DNA of 64,000 nucleotides from JACQFK01 sp036383955 (lineage in GTDB: Bacteria; Planctomycetota; MHYJ01; JACPRB01), in contig DASVNH010000018.1 of assembly GCA_036383955.1 (NCBI GenBank), positions 8,229 through 72,228 of the forward strand. The letters are read 5' to 3'. The notes beneath the pieces are model-generated. The model made no database searches. It had not been told where the DNA came from and saw only the letters and a program-made list of their open reading frames with translations. Position numbers and translations under genes: made by a program. This document shows, in pieces, positions 7,695 to 18,635 of this stretch (position 1 is the stretch's first letter; the number at the start of each line of letters is the position of its first letter).

Positions 7695-8900
7695 TCAGAT
7701 GACGCCGAGTTTCCTTCCGATGCGGCCCATGGTGTCGACGACCCGGTCCAGCTCCGCGTCGGTGTGGGTGGCCATGTAGCTGGTGCGGAGGAGGCACATG
7801 TCGGCGGGCACGGCGGGGGAGACGATCGGGTTGACGAAGACGCCGGCTTCGAAGAGCTCCTTCCAGAAGATGAGCGTCTTCTCGAACTCGCCGATGATGA
7901 CCGGGACCACGGGCGACTCGGTGCGCCCGATGTTGAAGCCGAGATCGCGGTAGGCGGACTGCATTTTGCGGACGTTGCGCCAGAGGCGCTCGCGATGCTC
8001 CGGCTCCTTTTCCATGATGTCGACGGCCGCCAGGACGGTGGCGACGGCCGACGGGGGCATGGAGGCGGAGAAGATGAGGGCGCGGGCGTTGTGCTTGATG
8101 TAGTCGATGGCCTCGACCGGCCCGGCGATGAAGCCGCCGAGGGAGGCGAAGGACTTGGAGAAGGTCCCCATGATGAGGTCGGTTTCCTTCTCGACGCCGA
8201 AGTGCTCGGCGGTGGAGCGCCCGTTGGCGCCCATGTAGCCGATGCCGTGGGCGTCGTCGAGGAGGATCCGGTAGCCGTACTTCTTCTTCAGCCGGGCGAT
8301 CTGCTGGAGGGCCCCGAGGTCGCCCTCCATGGAGAAGACGCCCTCGGTGATGACGAGGACGGAGCCGTTGGCCTCTTCCATGTCGGGGGAGTTGAGGCAG
8401 CGCTCGAGATCCTCGATGTCGTTGTGTTTGAACTTGACGGTGCGGCCGAACGCGAGGCGGCAGCCGTCGATGATCGAGGCGTGGTTCATGCGGTCGCAGA
8501 GGATGACGTCGTCCTTGCCGACCAGCGTGGAGATGGTGCCGAGGTTGGTCTGGAAGCCGGTGGAGAAGAGGAGGGCCTTCTCCTTGCGGATGAACTTGGC
8601 GAGCCGGGCCTCCAGCTCTTCGTGGATGTCGAGCGTCCCGTTCAAAAAGCGCGAGCCGGTGCAGCCCGAGCCGTACTTCTGGATGGCCGCGGAGGCGGCT
8701 TCCTTGACCTTGGGGTGGGTGGTCAGGCCGAGGTAGTTGTTGGAGCCGATCATGATCATCTTCTTGCCTTTGATCATGACTTCGGCGTCGGCGCCCGACT
8801 CGATGGCCTTGAAGTAGGGGTAGAGGCCGTTGGCCTCCGCCTCCTTGTGGCGCGTGTAATTACGGCACTTCTGGAAAAGATCGGTGCGCGGTGGACCCAT
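7695..8900 (-). CDS. Alpha-oxoamine synthase family (serine palmitoyltransferase / KBL / BioF-like)
   Basis: This 401-residue PLP enzyme decarboxylatively condenses an amino acid with an acyl-CoA or acyl-ACP. Family marks are NNYLGLTTHP, GSGCTGSRFLNGT, a DDAHGIGYMG segment contacting the cofactor, and the lysine loop GTFSKSFASLGGF. The N-terminus (DLFQKCRNYTRHKEAEANGLYPYF) is like bacterial serine palmitoyltransferases rather than BioF. With the downstream GNAT gene this supports sphingoid-base synthesis, but KBL or another substrate is not excluded. The start at 8900 fits homologue length and a TTAAAT box 9 nt upstream. An in-frame ATG at 8951 would add 17 atypical residues. Confidence 0.8.
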   Translation of the reverse strand: MGPPRTDLFQKCRNYTRHKEAEANGLYPYFKAIESGADAEVMIKGKKMIMIGSNNYLGLTTHPKVKEAASAAIQKYGSGCTGSRFLNGTLDIHEELEARLAKFIRKEKALLFSTGFQTNLGTISTLVGKDDVILCDRMNHASIIDGCRLAFGRTVKFKHNDIEDLERCLNSPDMEEANGSVLVITEGVFSMEGDLGALQQIARLKKKYGYRILLDDAHGIGYMGANGRSTAEHFGVEKETDLIMGTFSKSFASLGGFIAGPVEAIDYIKHNARALIFSASMPPSAVATVLAAVDIMEKEPEHRERLWRNVRKMQSAYRDLGFNIGRTESPVVPVIIGEFEKTLIFWKELFEAGVFVNPIVSPAVPADMCLLRTSYMATHTDAELDRVVDTMGRIGRKLGVI

Positions 8901-8954
8901 GGGGGGTTGATTTAACAGCACCCGCCCGAGTAAAGCAAGACCCACGACCAACTG

Positions 8955-8979
8955 CCAAGCCCCCCCGGGGGGCGCTTGG
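8955..8979. repeat. CCAAGC-C6/G6 hairpin in divergent promoter region
   Basis: CCAAGC plus a C run pairs with a G run plus GCTTGG. It abuts the TATACT box of the downstream gene and lies between two divergent genes. It has the same C-run/G-run core as the intergenic hairpins at 25052-25090 and 37265-37290. Confidence 0.5.
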
Positions 8980-8985
8980 TATACT
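8980..8985 (+). promoter_or_regulatory. TATACT -10 box, leaderless type
   Basis: TATACT ends exactly 7 nt before the GTG at 8993. Transcription would then start at or next to the start codon. No ribosome binding site is visible. Confidence 0.55.
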
Positions 8986-8992
8986 ACGCGCC

Positions 8993-10399
8993 GTGAATCC
9001 AGGCGACGAAGGCTTCCGGGCGCGGGCGACGCGGCTCTGGAGGCGGACGAACGAATTCCTGAGCCGGGACCTCTGGGAGAGCCTGCCGGCCCCGCGGAGC
9101 CGCCGCTGGCTCTACCAGTTCCTCCGCATGGGCGTCCTGACCTGGGAAGGGCTGATGAAGACGGACGTCTTCACCCTTTCCGCCGCGCTGACGTTCAAGG
9201 TCATCTTCTCGCTGGTGCCGTTCCTCGCGGTCATCCTCGCCTTCGTCAAGGGCTTCGGCGGGCTCGAAGGGAAGGTGAAGGATTTCCTCGTGAAGAGCCT
9301 CACGGGGTTCCTCGGGGCCGACGCCTCGAAGGCCTTCGACGGCTTCCTCACGAGCGTGAACGCGGCGGCCATCGGCGTGGTCGGCTTCTCGGTGCTGCTC
9401 TACACGTCGCTGTCCCTGCTCGATACGGTCGAGAAGACGTTCAACACCATCTGGGGCATCAAGACGCCGCGGGCGCTCCTGCGCCGCTTCACCGTCTACT
9501 GGACCATCCTGACGGTCTCGCCCGTCGTCCTGATCGGCATGATCACCATGAAGACGTTCGTGGAGAGCCACCGGGCCTACGAATGGCTCAACCGGAGCGC
9601 CCCGTTCTTCGGCAAGGGCCTCCTCTTCGCGGGCGGCTTCGTCGTCGCCTGGATCCTCTTCACGCTCGTCTACGTCATCATCCCCAACACCCGCGTCCGC
9701 CTGGGCGCCGCCTTCGTCGCCGCCCTGGTCTCCGGCACCGCCTGGAACATCATGACCACCGGCTACGTCTGGTACAACACCCACGTCGTCAGCAGCTACG
9801 CCTTCTACGGCTCTCTCGGCTCCATCCCCATCTTCCTCCTCTGGGTCTACCTGTCGTGGATCATCGTCCTCTTCGGCGCCGAGATGGCGTTCGCCGCCCA
9901 GCACGTCGACACCTACCGCCGCGAGCTCGAGGCCGTCAAGGTGAGCGCCGCCGACCGCGACCGCCTCGCCCTCGTCATCGTCCTGGAGGCCGTCCGCCCC
10001 TTCGAGGCCGGCTCCCCGCCGCCCACCAGCGAGGCCGTCGCCACCCGCCTTCGCGCCCCCTCCCGCGTCGTCCACGAGATCGTCTACCAGCTCATGGACC
10101 GCGGCATCCTCCGCGAGGTCAGCGCCCTCAACGCCAAGGACCCCGGCCTCGTCCCCGCCCGCGATCCGTCGGTGATGACGGCGCGCGACGTCCTCCAAGC
10201 CGTGCGGCGCTACGGCGACCGCCTGACCCTCCCGGAAGGAGACGGCGCCCCGGCGGTCTATCAGCTGGTCGACGAGGCGGAGGAGCGCGCGACCGCCGAT
10301 CTCGGCCGGGTCACGCTGAAGGAGCTGGCCGCCCGCGTCCGCCCCACGGTCCCGCCCGACGCCCCCGTCGCCCCGACGGACCGCCCGGACGAGGACTAG
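8993..10399 (+). CDS. YihY/BrkB (UPF0761, formerly RNase BN) family membrane protein
   Basis: The 468-residue protein has a YihY/virulence factor BrkB core of about six membrane helices. Examples are FTLSAALTFKVIFSLVPFLAVILAFV, a helix around GVVGFSVLLYTSLSLL and the typical YGSLGSIPIFLLWVYLSWIIVLFGAEMAF. A cytoplasmic C-terminal extension of about 150 residues contains a winged-helix-like stretch (VATRLRAPSRVVHEIVYQLMDRGIL), as in longer family members. Older ribonuclease BN annotations of this family are wrong, and its true role is unknown. The GTG start is chosen because TATACT lies 7 nt upstream. The gene downstream begins 7 nt after the stop. Confidence 0.85.
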   Translation: MNPGDEGFRARATRLWRRTNEFLSRDLWESLPAPRSRRWLYQFLRMGVLTWEGLMKTDVFTLSAALTFKVIFSLVPFLAVILAFVKGFGGLEGKVKDFLVKSLTGFLGADASKAFDGFLTSVNAAAIGVVGFSVLLYTSLSLLDTVEKTFNTIWGIKTPRALLRRFTVYWTILTVSPVVLIGMITMKTFVESHRAYEWLNRSAPFFGKGLLFAGGFVVAWILFTLVYVIIPNTRVRLGAAFVAALVSGTAWNIMTTGYVWYNTHVVSSYAFYGSLGSIPIFLLWVYLSWIIVLFGAEMAFAAQHVDTYRRELEAVKVSAADRDRLALVIVLEAVRPFEAGSPPPTSEAVATRLRAPSRVVHEIVYQLMDRGILREVSALNAKDPGLVPARDPSVMTARDVLQAVRRYGDRLTLPEGDGAPAVYQLVDEAEERATADLGRVTLKELAARVRPTVPPDAPVAPTDRPDED

Positions 10400-10405
10400 T
10401 GTCGC

Positions 10406-10768
10406 GTGAAGCTCATGTGGTGCTGGCGCTGCGAGGCCGTCATGCCCATGCTGGACGAGATCGAATTCGTGGCGATCCATAGGGTTTTCGAGAAATGCTG
10501 GGAAGAGATCAAGCTAGCCATCCGGTCAGGCGGGATGAGCGCGGAAGACCGGGACGCCCGCTTCGTTCCTCTCTTCGATGAGTATGAGCGAATGACGGGC
10601 TCGCGTATCACCAACCCGAACGTGATCCATCATCATCGGATCTCGCTGTACGGGCCGCCGTGCGGGACGTGTGGAAAGCCCTTGAGGACCTCGCGGGCAT
10701 CCTTTTGCGCGGCTTGCGGCGCTACGGTGCCGACGCCTTCTCCAGCAGCGGGTCGACCTTCGGCTTGA
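10406..10768 (+). CDS. Small zinc-binding protein, conserved hypothetical
   Basis: This 120-residue protein begins MKLMWCWRCEAVMPMLDEIE and has a second Cys pair set near the end (CGTCGKPLRTSRASFCAACG). The two CxxC knuckles suggest one zinc ribbon split by a helical insert. The stretch TNPNVIHHHRISLYGPPCGTC looks conserved-protein-like. Base composition is visibly less GC-rich than the neighbours. Its 3' end overlaps the convergent TPR gene by 47 bp, and the Pro/Ser-rich tail lies in that overlap. Function unknown. Confidence 0.7.
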   Translation: MKLMWCWRCEAVMPMLDEIEFVAIHRVFEKCWEEIKLAIRSGGMSAEDRDARFVPLFDEYERMTGSRITNPNVIHHHRISLYGPPCGTCGKPLRTSRASFCAACGATVPTPSPAAGRPSA

Positions 10769-12485
10769 GGTCGGGGCGCTTCTCGAGCGCGCGCTTGAAG
10801 TCTTCCGCCGCGGCGGCCTTGTCGCCGGCGGCGAGCGCGGCGCGGCCGCGGAGCAGATAGGCCTCGGCCAGCTCCGGATCGCCCTTCACGGCCGTGTCGG
10901 CCTCGGCGCGCGCCGCCGCCGTCTCGCCCTTCTCGAGCAGGATCTCCGCCCGCAGCAGGGCGGCGCGGGCCGTCGGGGCCGCCAGCTCGACGGCCTTCAG
11001 CGCGTCGTCGAGGCGCTTCGCGGAGAACAGGATGCGCGCCTTGTCCAGGCGGGCCCCGGCGTCGTTGGGATCGGCGGAGAGGAGGGCGTCGAGGTCCGCC
11101 AGCGCGTCGTCCCAGCGGCCGGCGCGGGCGCGGGAGGCGGAGCGCAGCCGCAGGGTCGAGCTTCGGCGCGGGCCGTCGGCCTTCTCGAGCACGGCCGAGA
11201 ATTCCGCGTCCGCCTCGGCGGCGCGGCCCGACGCCTCGAGGATCTCGGCGCGGAGAAGGCGGGCGTCGACGGCGTCCGGCGCGACGGCGACGATCTGGGC
11301 CAGGTCCTTTTCGGCGGCCTCGAGCTTCCGCTGGGCGATCCAGGCGCGGGCGCGGAGGAGGCGGCGCTGGGGGTCGCGGGGATCGGCGTCGACGGCCGCG
11401 GTGAGCGCGGCGGCGGCGGCGTCGAGCGCCTCGGCGTCGGTCCGGCCGGAGCGCTGCCAGTGCTCGAGGGAGGCGACGCCGAGGCGGTACTGGACCTCGG
11501 CGAGGCTGGGCCGGAGGCGGGCGCAGGCGGCGAAATCGGCCCGCGCGTCGGCGAAGCGGCCGTCGTCGAAGAGCAGCGTGCCCCGGACGTAGTAGGCCTC
11601 GATGAAATGCTCGCTGGCCTGCAGGGCGGTGGTGAGGGCGGCGATGGCGTCGCTCCGGCGACCCAGCGCCGCGAGCACGAGGCCCAGCCAGGCGTGCGGG
11701 TCGGCGACGGCCGGGGCCAGGCGGGCGGCCTCCTCGAGGGACTTGAGCGCCTCGTCGGGCTTCTTCCGCTCCCAGTGGCTCAGGCCTTCCAGATAGGAGG
11801 GGAGCCATTCGGTGGCGTCCCACTCCCGGGCCGCGCGGGCGGCGGTGGGCACGGCGGAATGGTCGTCGACGGCGTACGCCACGCAGACGGTGCAGAGGGA
11901 GACGCGTTTGCGGTCGGAGGCGAATTTGAAGACCGGGTCGACGGCCTGAAAGCGGCGGAGGGGCTCGGAGGCCTGGGAGGCGAGGGTTTCGGGGGGCGCG
12001 CCGGAGAGCTTGAAGCCGGCGAGCCGGGCGCGGGCGTAGACGCGGGTGCCGAGGAGGCCCAGGTGGAAGCGCGCGGGGGATTCGGGGTGCAGCTCGATGG
12101 CCTTGGCGTAGGCCTCGCGGGCCTCGTCGAAGTTGTAGTCGAGCTCCAGGGCGCGTCCCTGGAGGCGGAAGGCCTCCTCCGAGGTGGGCCCGAACTCGAG
12201 GGCCTTGTCGGTGGCGTCCAGGGCGAGCTGGACGAAGTCGCGGATTTCGTCACGCCGGAGCTCCTCGGGCCCCGGCAGCCGGAGGTAGCGCTCGGTGCGC
12301 TCGATGATTTCGCGGGCCTGCTCGAGGTGGGGGAGGGCGAGCGCCGCGTTCTTCTTCTCCCGCGCCAGCCGCGAGCGCTCCTTCTGGTTCCTCAGGAAGA
12401 AGGTCGTGCTGATGATCGAGAGGATCAGCAGCGCGGGCGCCAGAGAGGCCAGGATCTTGTACTTCGCGGGCAGCGGAAGCGTCAT
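10722..12485 (-). CDS. Membrane-anchored TPR-repeat protein
   Basis: The 587-residue protein has one N-terminal membrane helix (LASLAPALLILSIISTTFF, about residues 11-30) and then about a dozen TPR units. Examples are EAFRLQGRALELDYNFDEAR and AYYVRGTLLFDDGRFADARA. It probably exposes a helical solenoid for protein-protein contacts on one side of the inner membrane. No catalytic domain was seen. The start at 12485 is preceded by TATAAT (12496-12501) with TTCAAC 17 nt further up, which overlaps the divergent uvrA promoter. Confidence 0.8.
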   Translation of the reverse strand: MTLPLPAKYKILASLAPALLILSIISTTFFLRNQKERSRLAREKKNAALALPHLEQAREIIERTERYLRLPGPEELRRDEIRDFVQLALDATDKALEFGPTSEEAFRLQGRALELDYNFDEAREAYAKAIELHPESPARFHLGLLGTRVYARARLAGFKLSGAPPETLASQASEPLRRFQAVDPVFKFASDRKRVSLCTVCVAYAVDDHSAVPTAARAAREWDATEWLPSYLEGLSHWERKKPDEALKSLEEAARLAPAVADPHAWLGLVLAALGRRSDAIAALTTALQASEHFIEAYYVRGTLLFDDGRFADARADFAACARLRPSLAEVQYRLGVASLEHWQRSGRTDAEALDAAAAALTAAVDADPRDPQRRLLRARAWIAQRKLEAAEKDLAQIVAVAPDAVDARLLRAEILEASGRAAEADAEFSAVLEKADGPRRSSTLRLRSASRARAGRWDDALADLDALLSADPNDAGARLDKARILFSAKRLDDALKAVELAAPTARAALLRAEILLEKGETAAARAEADTAVKGDPELAEAYLLRGRAALAAGDKAAAAEDFKRALEKRPDLKPKVDPLLEKASAP

Positions 12486-12495
12486 ATGCGGGCCG

Positions 12496-12524
12496 ATTAT
12501 AACTTCCCAACGGACCGCGTTGAA
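12496..12524 (-). promoter_or_regulatory. Sigma-70-like promoter of TPR gene
   Basis: On the minus strand, TTCAAC (12519-12524), a 17-nt spacer and TATAAT (12496-12501) lie 10 nt before the start codon. The -35 hexamer overlaps the uvrA -35 by five bases. Confidence 0.65.
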
Positions 12525-12548
12525 AAAGGTTCGAGAGCAGGCTACAAT
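12520..12548 (+). promoter_or_regulatory. Sigma-70-like promoter of uvrA
   Basis: TTGAAA at 12520-12525, a 17-nt spacer and TACAAT at 12543-12548. The ATG of uvrA is 14 nt further down, giving a leader of only about 7 nt. It interlocks with the divergent promoter of the TPR gene, so polymerase binding should be mutually exclusive. No LexA-type box was recognised. Confidence 0.7.
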
Positions 12549-12562
12549 CGCCGTCCCTCCCT

Positions 12563-15372
<2,810 letters not shown>

Positions 15373-15376
<4 letters not shown>

Positions 15377-15831
15377 TCTCCATCGCCAACGAGCAGCGCC
15401 GGGTGCCGATCCCGGAGGCCGACGTCCGCCGCGTCGCCCGCCGCCTGCTGAAGGGGAAGAGCCTGTCGATCGCCTTCGTGACGGACGCCGCCATCCGCCG
15501 CGTCAACCGGCGCTTTCTCGGGCACGACTGGGCGACGGACGTGATCTCGTTCCCGCTGGGCACCGACCTCCTGGGCGAACTGGTGATCTCGGCGCCGTAT
15601 GCCCGCGCGGAAGCGAGGAAGCGGGGGATCTCCGAGAAGGAAGAGCTGCTGCGCTACGTCATCCACGGGATCCTGCATCTCCAGGGCTACGACGACCACG
15701 CCCCCGCGGACCGGAAAAGGATGTGGGCGCGCCAGGAGCGCGAGGTGGAACGAGAATCCGGAATCCGGAATCCGGAAGCCAGGGGAAGCCGGAAGTCGAG
15801 AATCCGGAAGCCGGGGAATCGGAAAACCTGA
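15373..15831 (+). CDS. ybeY: Endoribonuclease YbeY, C-terminus extended by repeat arm
   Basis: This 152-residue metalloprotein acts in 16S rRNA 3' maturation and 70S quality control. It has the zinc motif HGILHLQGYDDH (about residues 98-109; three histidines) and the upstream RFLGHDWATDVISFPLG typical of the family. The start overlaps the uvrA stop (ATGA). Family members normally end shortly after the MWARQEREVE-like helix. Here about 25 further residues, basic and repetitive (GIRNPEARGSRKSRIRKPGN), are encoded by the left repeat arm of IVP element 2. The element has evidently replaced the native stop codon. Confidence 0.92.
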
Positions 15832-15853
15832 GGTTTTCTTTTCGGTTCGGTCG

Positions 15854-15883
15854 GATTTCGCGACGACTTTTTCGGGGTTTTCG
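15854..15883 (+). promoter_or_regulatory. Conserved leader motif of IVP element 2
   Basis: GATTTCGCGACGAC, TTTT, TCGGGGTTTTCG: identical to the element 1 motif except for the four central bases. It lies 77 nt upstream of the IVP start. It is followed by a hairpin GGCGGGG/CCCCGCC (about 15895-15914) just before the ribosome binding site; element 1 has a similar but less perfect G-rich stem at that place. Confidence 0.55.
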
Positions 15884-15930
15884 CCACTAGGGGCGGCGGG
15901 GAATAGGCCCCGCCTCAGGAGGCGACGGCC

Positions 15931-16302
15931 ATGAAGACGACTTCATTCACGCAGCTCAACGTCTGGCAGACGGCGCATCGGGTCGCCGTGGCGATTTACA
16001 AGCTCACCCGAGGCTACCCGGCGGACGAGCGCTACGGGCTCAGCTCGCAGATGCGTCGCGCGGCGGTCTCGGTGCCGGCGATCATCGCGGAGGGATTCGC
16101 GCGTCGGACGCCGAAAGACAAAGGGCGCTTTTACCTCATCGCGCGCTCTTCCGCCGAAGAGCTGAAGTACTTCCTGATCCTCTCCCGCGATCTCGCCTAC
16201 GCGAGCCCGGAGCCCCTGGAAAGCCTGGCGCGTGACCTGGAAAGCGTCTGCCGGATGCTCCATCGCCTCCTGGAAGTCAACGGAGCCCCGGATGACCTGT
16301 AA
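15931..16302 (+). CDS. Four-helix-bundle protein, IVP family (second copy)
   Basis: The protein has 123 residues and the same family as the copy at 5657. FTQLNVWQTAHRVAVAIYKLTRGYP starts helix 1, RRAAVSVPAIIAEGFARRTPKDKGRFY spans the loop to helix 3, and ELKYFLILSRDLAYA forms helix 3. A strong AGGAGG lies 8 nt before the ATG. The two copies differ at many positions but keep the conserved RRAAVSVPA.IAEG core. The product probably binds RNA or DNA; in this context the natural candidates are the element's own stem or its leader. Confidence 0.9.
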   Translation: MKTTSFTQLNVWQTAHRVAVAIYKLTRGYPADERYGLSSQMRRAAVSVPAIIAEGFARRTPKDKGRFYLIARSSAEELKYFLILSRDLAYASPEPLESLARDLESVCRMLHRLLEVNGAPDDL

Positions 16303-16384
16303 GCCCTCCGTCGTCCCTGGCTTCCGGCTTCTGGCTTCCCCTGGCTTCCGGATTCCGGATTCTGGATTCCTCAACAAGGGGTGC

Positions 16385-16390
16385 TAGAAT
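16385..16390 (+). promoter_or_regulatory. -10 box TAGAAT
   Basis: TAGAAT lies 23 nt before the ATG at 16414, with a GGAGG site between. It begins immediately after the right arm of IVP element 2. Confidence 0.45.
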
Positions 16391-16413
16391 AGGGCTTACC
16401 GGAGGAAAACTGA

Positions 16414-17946
16414 ATGCTCCTGGAATGCGGCTGCGGGAAGATGTATCGCGTTCGCGACGGCGCGACGAACCCTCCCAAGAACTGTCCCGCGTGCGGCGGC
16501 CCCCTGAAGGCCTCCGGCGGGGCGGCGGCGGCCGTCGCTCCCCCGCCCGCCGCTCCGGCGGCGGATCCGCGGGCCAAGGACCTGGAAGCCAAGCTGCAGG
16601 CCCTCGAAAAGGAGCAGGCCTCGGCGCGCGCGGCCGTCGAGCTGAAGGAAAAGGAGCTCCACGAGGCTCAGTCCAGCATCGCCCGCCTCGGGGTCGACCT
16701 CGAGAAGGCCCAGCACGCGTACAAGGAAGCCCTGCTGAAGAAAGACGCCGAGCTCGCCGAGCGCGCGGCCCAGGCGACCAAGCTGATCCTCTCCAAGGAC
16801 GAAGCCCTCCGCGAGGCCCGCGAGAAAATCGAAAGCCTCGAGTCCCAGGGCGGCTCGTCCGACAAGCTGGCGGGCGTCGAGCAGGAGCTCGCCGAGTCCC
16901 GCCGGGGCAAGGAGGAGATGGCCGGGGAGCTCGCCCAGATCGAGGCCACCTACAAGGACGCCCTGAAGAACAAGGAGAAGGAGGTCGCCGACCTCCAGGC
17001 GCAGCTCAGCGCCGCGGTCCCGAAGAACGCCAGCACCCCCGAGGGGCAGCGCTTCCAGGCGCGGATCGCCAGCCTCGAAAGGATCGTCCAGGACGGCGAG
17101 CAGCGCTACCGGGCGCTGCAGAAGGAAATCGACACCCTCCGCGGCAGCGGCGACGATGCCGTAGACGCCCGCAAGGAAGTGGCGGACGCCGTGAAAACCG
17201 TGGCGGAGCGCGACGCCCGGGTCCGCGAGCTCGAAACCAAGCTGCGGGAGATGCAGGACGAGGTCGACCAGGCGCGGGCGAAGTCGGCCGGCGCGACGTC
17301 CTCCTCCTCCCCGTCCCCGATCTCGGCCGAGGCGGCCACGCGCCTCGGCGAGGTGCGCTATCTCTCGTCGGATCTCGACAAGGGGCTGGCGAGCATCTCG
17401 ACGGCCCTGAACGGGCTCGTCAGCCGGGTCCGCCGCCTCAACGAGACGCTGCAGGACATCCCCGAGGCCCCGCCGCCGGCGGCCGGGAAGTCGAGCGGCA
17501 CGCACCAGGCCGTGGCTCCGGCCGAGAAGTCGAGCGGCACGAAAAGGCTGATGCGGCCGTCCGGGAAGTCGAGCGGCATGCACAAGGCGGTGCCGCCGCC
17601 TCCCCCGGAGCCGGAATTCAAGGCGGAGCCGGAAGCGGTGCCGCTGGTCGAGCCGCCGCCGGCCGAGCCGGACGCGCCGCCGGATCTGCCCGCGACGGAG
17701 GCCGAGGAGCCGACGCCGGTCGACGCGGTGCCGGCGCTGGAGTCGTTCGACGCTCCCGAGGACGCTCCCTCCGCGCTGCCGACGGACGAGACCCTGCTGG
17801 ACATGGGCGGGGTGCAGCGGCCGCCGAAGGTCGAGGAGGGGGAGGTCGTCGAAGGCGAACCGGCGGAAGAGCCGGAAGCCGAGCGGCCGAAGAAGGGCTT
17901 CTTCGGCAAGCTGTTCGGGAAGAAGAAGCCGAAGCCGGCGCTGTGA
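16414..17946 (+). CDS. Zinc-ribbon / coiled-coil protein with acidic Pro-rich tail
   Basis: The 510-residue protein has three regions. A short N-terminal zinc ribbon comes first (CGCGKMYRVRDG followed by NCPACGGPL). A long heptad-rich coiled coil spans about residues 52-320. The tail is Pro/Glu-rich and contains three near copies of a KSSGTHQAV-like motif (about 358-390). The extreme C-terminus is strongly basic (KKGFFGKLFGKKKPKP) and could lie on membranes or nucleic acid. No signal peptide. The build suggests a cytoplasmic structural protein, but I know no named family. GGAGG precedes the ATG. Confidence 0.7.
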   Translation: MLLECGCGKMYRVRDGATNPPKNCPACGGPLKASGGAAAAVAPPPAAPAADPRAKDLEAKLQALEKEQASARAAVELKEKELHEAQSSIARLGVDLEKAQHAYKEALLKKDAELAERAAQATKLILSKDEALREAREKIESLESQGGSSDKLAGVEQELAESRRGKEEMAGELAQIEATYKDALKNKEKEVADLQAQLSAAVPKNASTPEGQRFQARIASLERIVQDGEQRYRALQKEIDTLRGSGDDAVDARKEVADAVKTVAERDARVRELETKLREMQDEVDQARAKSAGATSSSSPSPISAEAATRLGEVRYLSSDLDKGLASISTALNGLVSRVRRLNETLQDIPEAPPPAAGKSSGTHQAVAPAEKSSGTKRLMRPSGKSSGMHKAVPPPPPEPEFKAEPEAVPLVEPPPAEPDAPPDLPATEAEEPTPVDAVPALESFDAPEDAPSALPTDETLLDMGGVQRPPKVEEGEVVEGEPAEEPEAERPKKGFFGKLFGKKKPKPAL

Positions 17947-18014
17947 TCGCGCGGGCGATCGAACTTGACCGCCCCCACCCCCCTGGCTAAGATACTCCCC
18001 GCTCTTGGGTCCAC

Positions 18015-18635
18015 ATGACGCGCTGGTGGTGGCAGTTGAGCCAGTGGGCGACCCGTCTCGGAGGGTCGCTTTTCTGGGATCTCCGGGTCTCCGGCCTGGA
18101 GAACATCCCGCGGGTAGGCGGATGCCTGCTCGCGGCCAACCACCAGAGCTATCTGGACCCGCCGTTGGTGGCCAGCGTTCTCCCGAGAGAGATGCACTTC
18201 ATGGCCCGGCGGTCGCTCTTTAGAAACCCGGTATTTCGGGCCCTAATCGTCCGCTACAACGCATTCGCCATCGACAGGGACAGGGCGGACGTAAAGGGGG
18301 TGAAATCCGCCATCGAGAGGCTCGAAGCCGGGAATATCCTTCTGGTGTTTCCAGAGGGAACTAGGACCCGGGACGGCTCCGTCGGCCCTATGAAGGCCGG
18401 CATCGGCGTATTGGCCGAGCGCGCCGCCGTCCCCATAGTCCCGGTCCTCATCGCGGGCGCGCACAAGGTGTGGCCGAAAGGCCGGCTGTTCCCGGGCTTG
18501 GGGTCCATCCGGATGTCGTTCGGGAAGCCGATCCTCGCGGTCGATGGAAACGATGAACGAAACTTGGGCGAGCGCCTCCGTGAGGCGCTGAACGCCCTTA
18601 AAAGGGAGCTCAAAGGATGTCGAATCGCAAACTGA
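18015..18635 (+). CDS. plsC: 1-acyl-sn-glycerol-3-phosphate acyltransferase
   Basis: The 206-residue protein acylates lysophosphatidic acid at sn-2 in phospholipid synthesis at the inner membrane. It has the catalytic NHQSYLD (H43 to D48) and the acceptor-binding FPEGTR (about 112-117). Its 3' end overlaps the rpsA start by 19 bp. A plsC-rpsA neighbourhood is known from several phyla, often with cmk, which is absent here. Base composition drifts lower in GC than upstream genes. Confidence 0.92.
   Translation: MTRWWWQLSQWATRLGGSLFWDLRVSGLENIPRVGGCLLAANHQSYLDPPLVASVLPREMHFMARRSLFRNPVFRALIVRYNAFAIDRDRADVKGVKSAIERLEAGNILLVFPEGTRTRDGSVGPMKAGIGVLAERAAVPIVPVLIAGAHKVWPKGRLFPGLGSIRMSFGKPILAVDGNDERNLGERLREALNALKRELKGCRIAN

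Larger units (their letters stand above)
15752..16371. mobile_element. IVP element 2: terminal inverted repeats around a four-helix-bundle gene
   Basis: Left arm 15752-15825 and right arm 16315-16371 are inverted copies over roughly 45-55 nt. They are built from GAATCCG/GAAGCCG heptamers with one GAAGCCAGGGGAAGCC interruption present in both. The element is about 620 bp, close to element 1 in size and plan, but the heptamer differs. The arm begins inside ybeY. The same arm sequence recurs without an IVP gene at 49783-49858, and a related one at 31569-31634. Mobility is inferred from this dispersal. Confidence 0.6.

Noticed and set aside
15752..15825. Heptamer arrays considered as CRISPR repeats
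   Set aside because: Units are 6-7 nt with no spacers between them and no cas genes are present.
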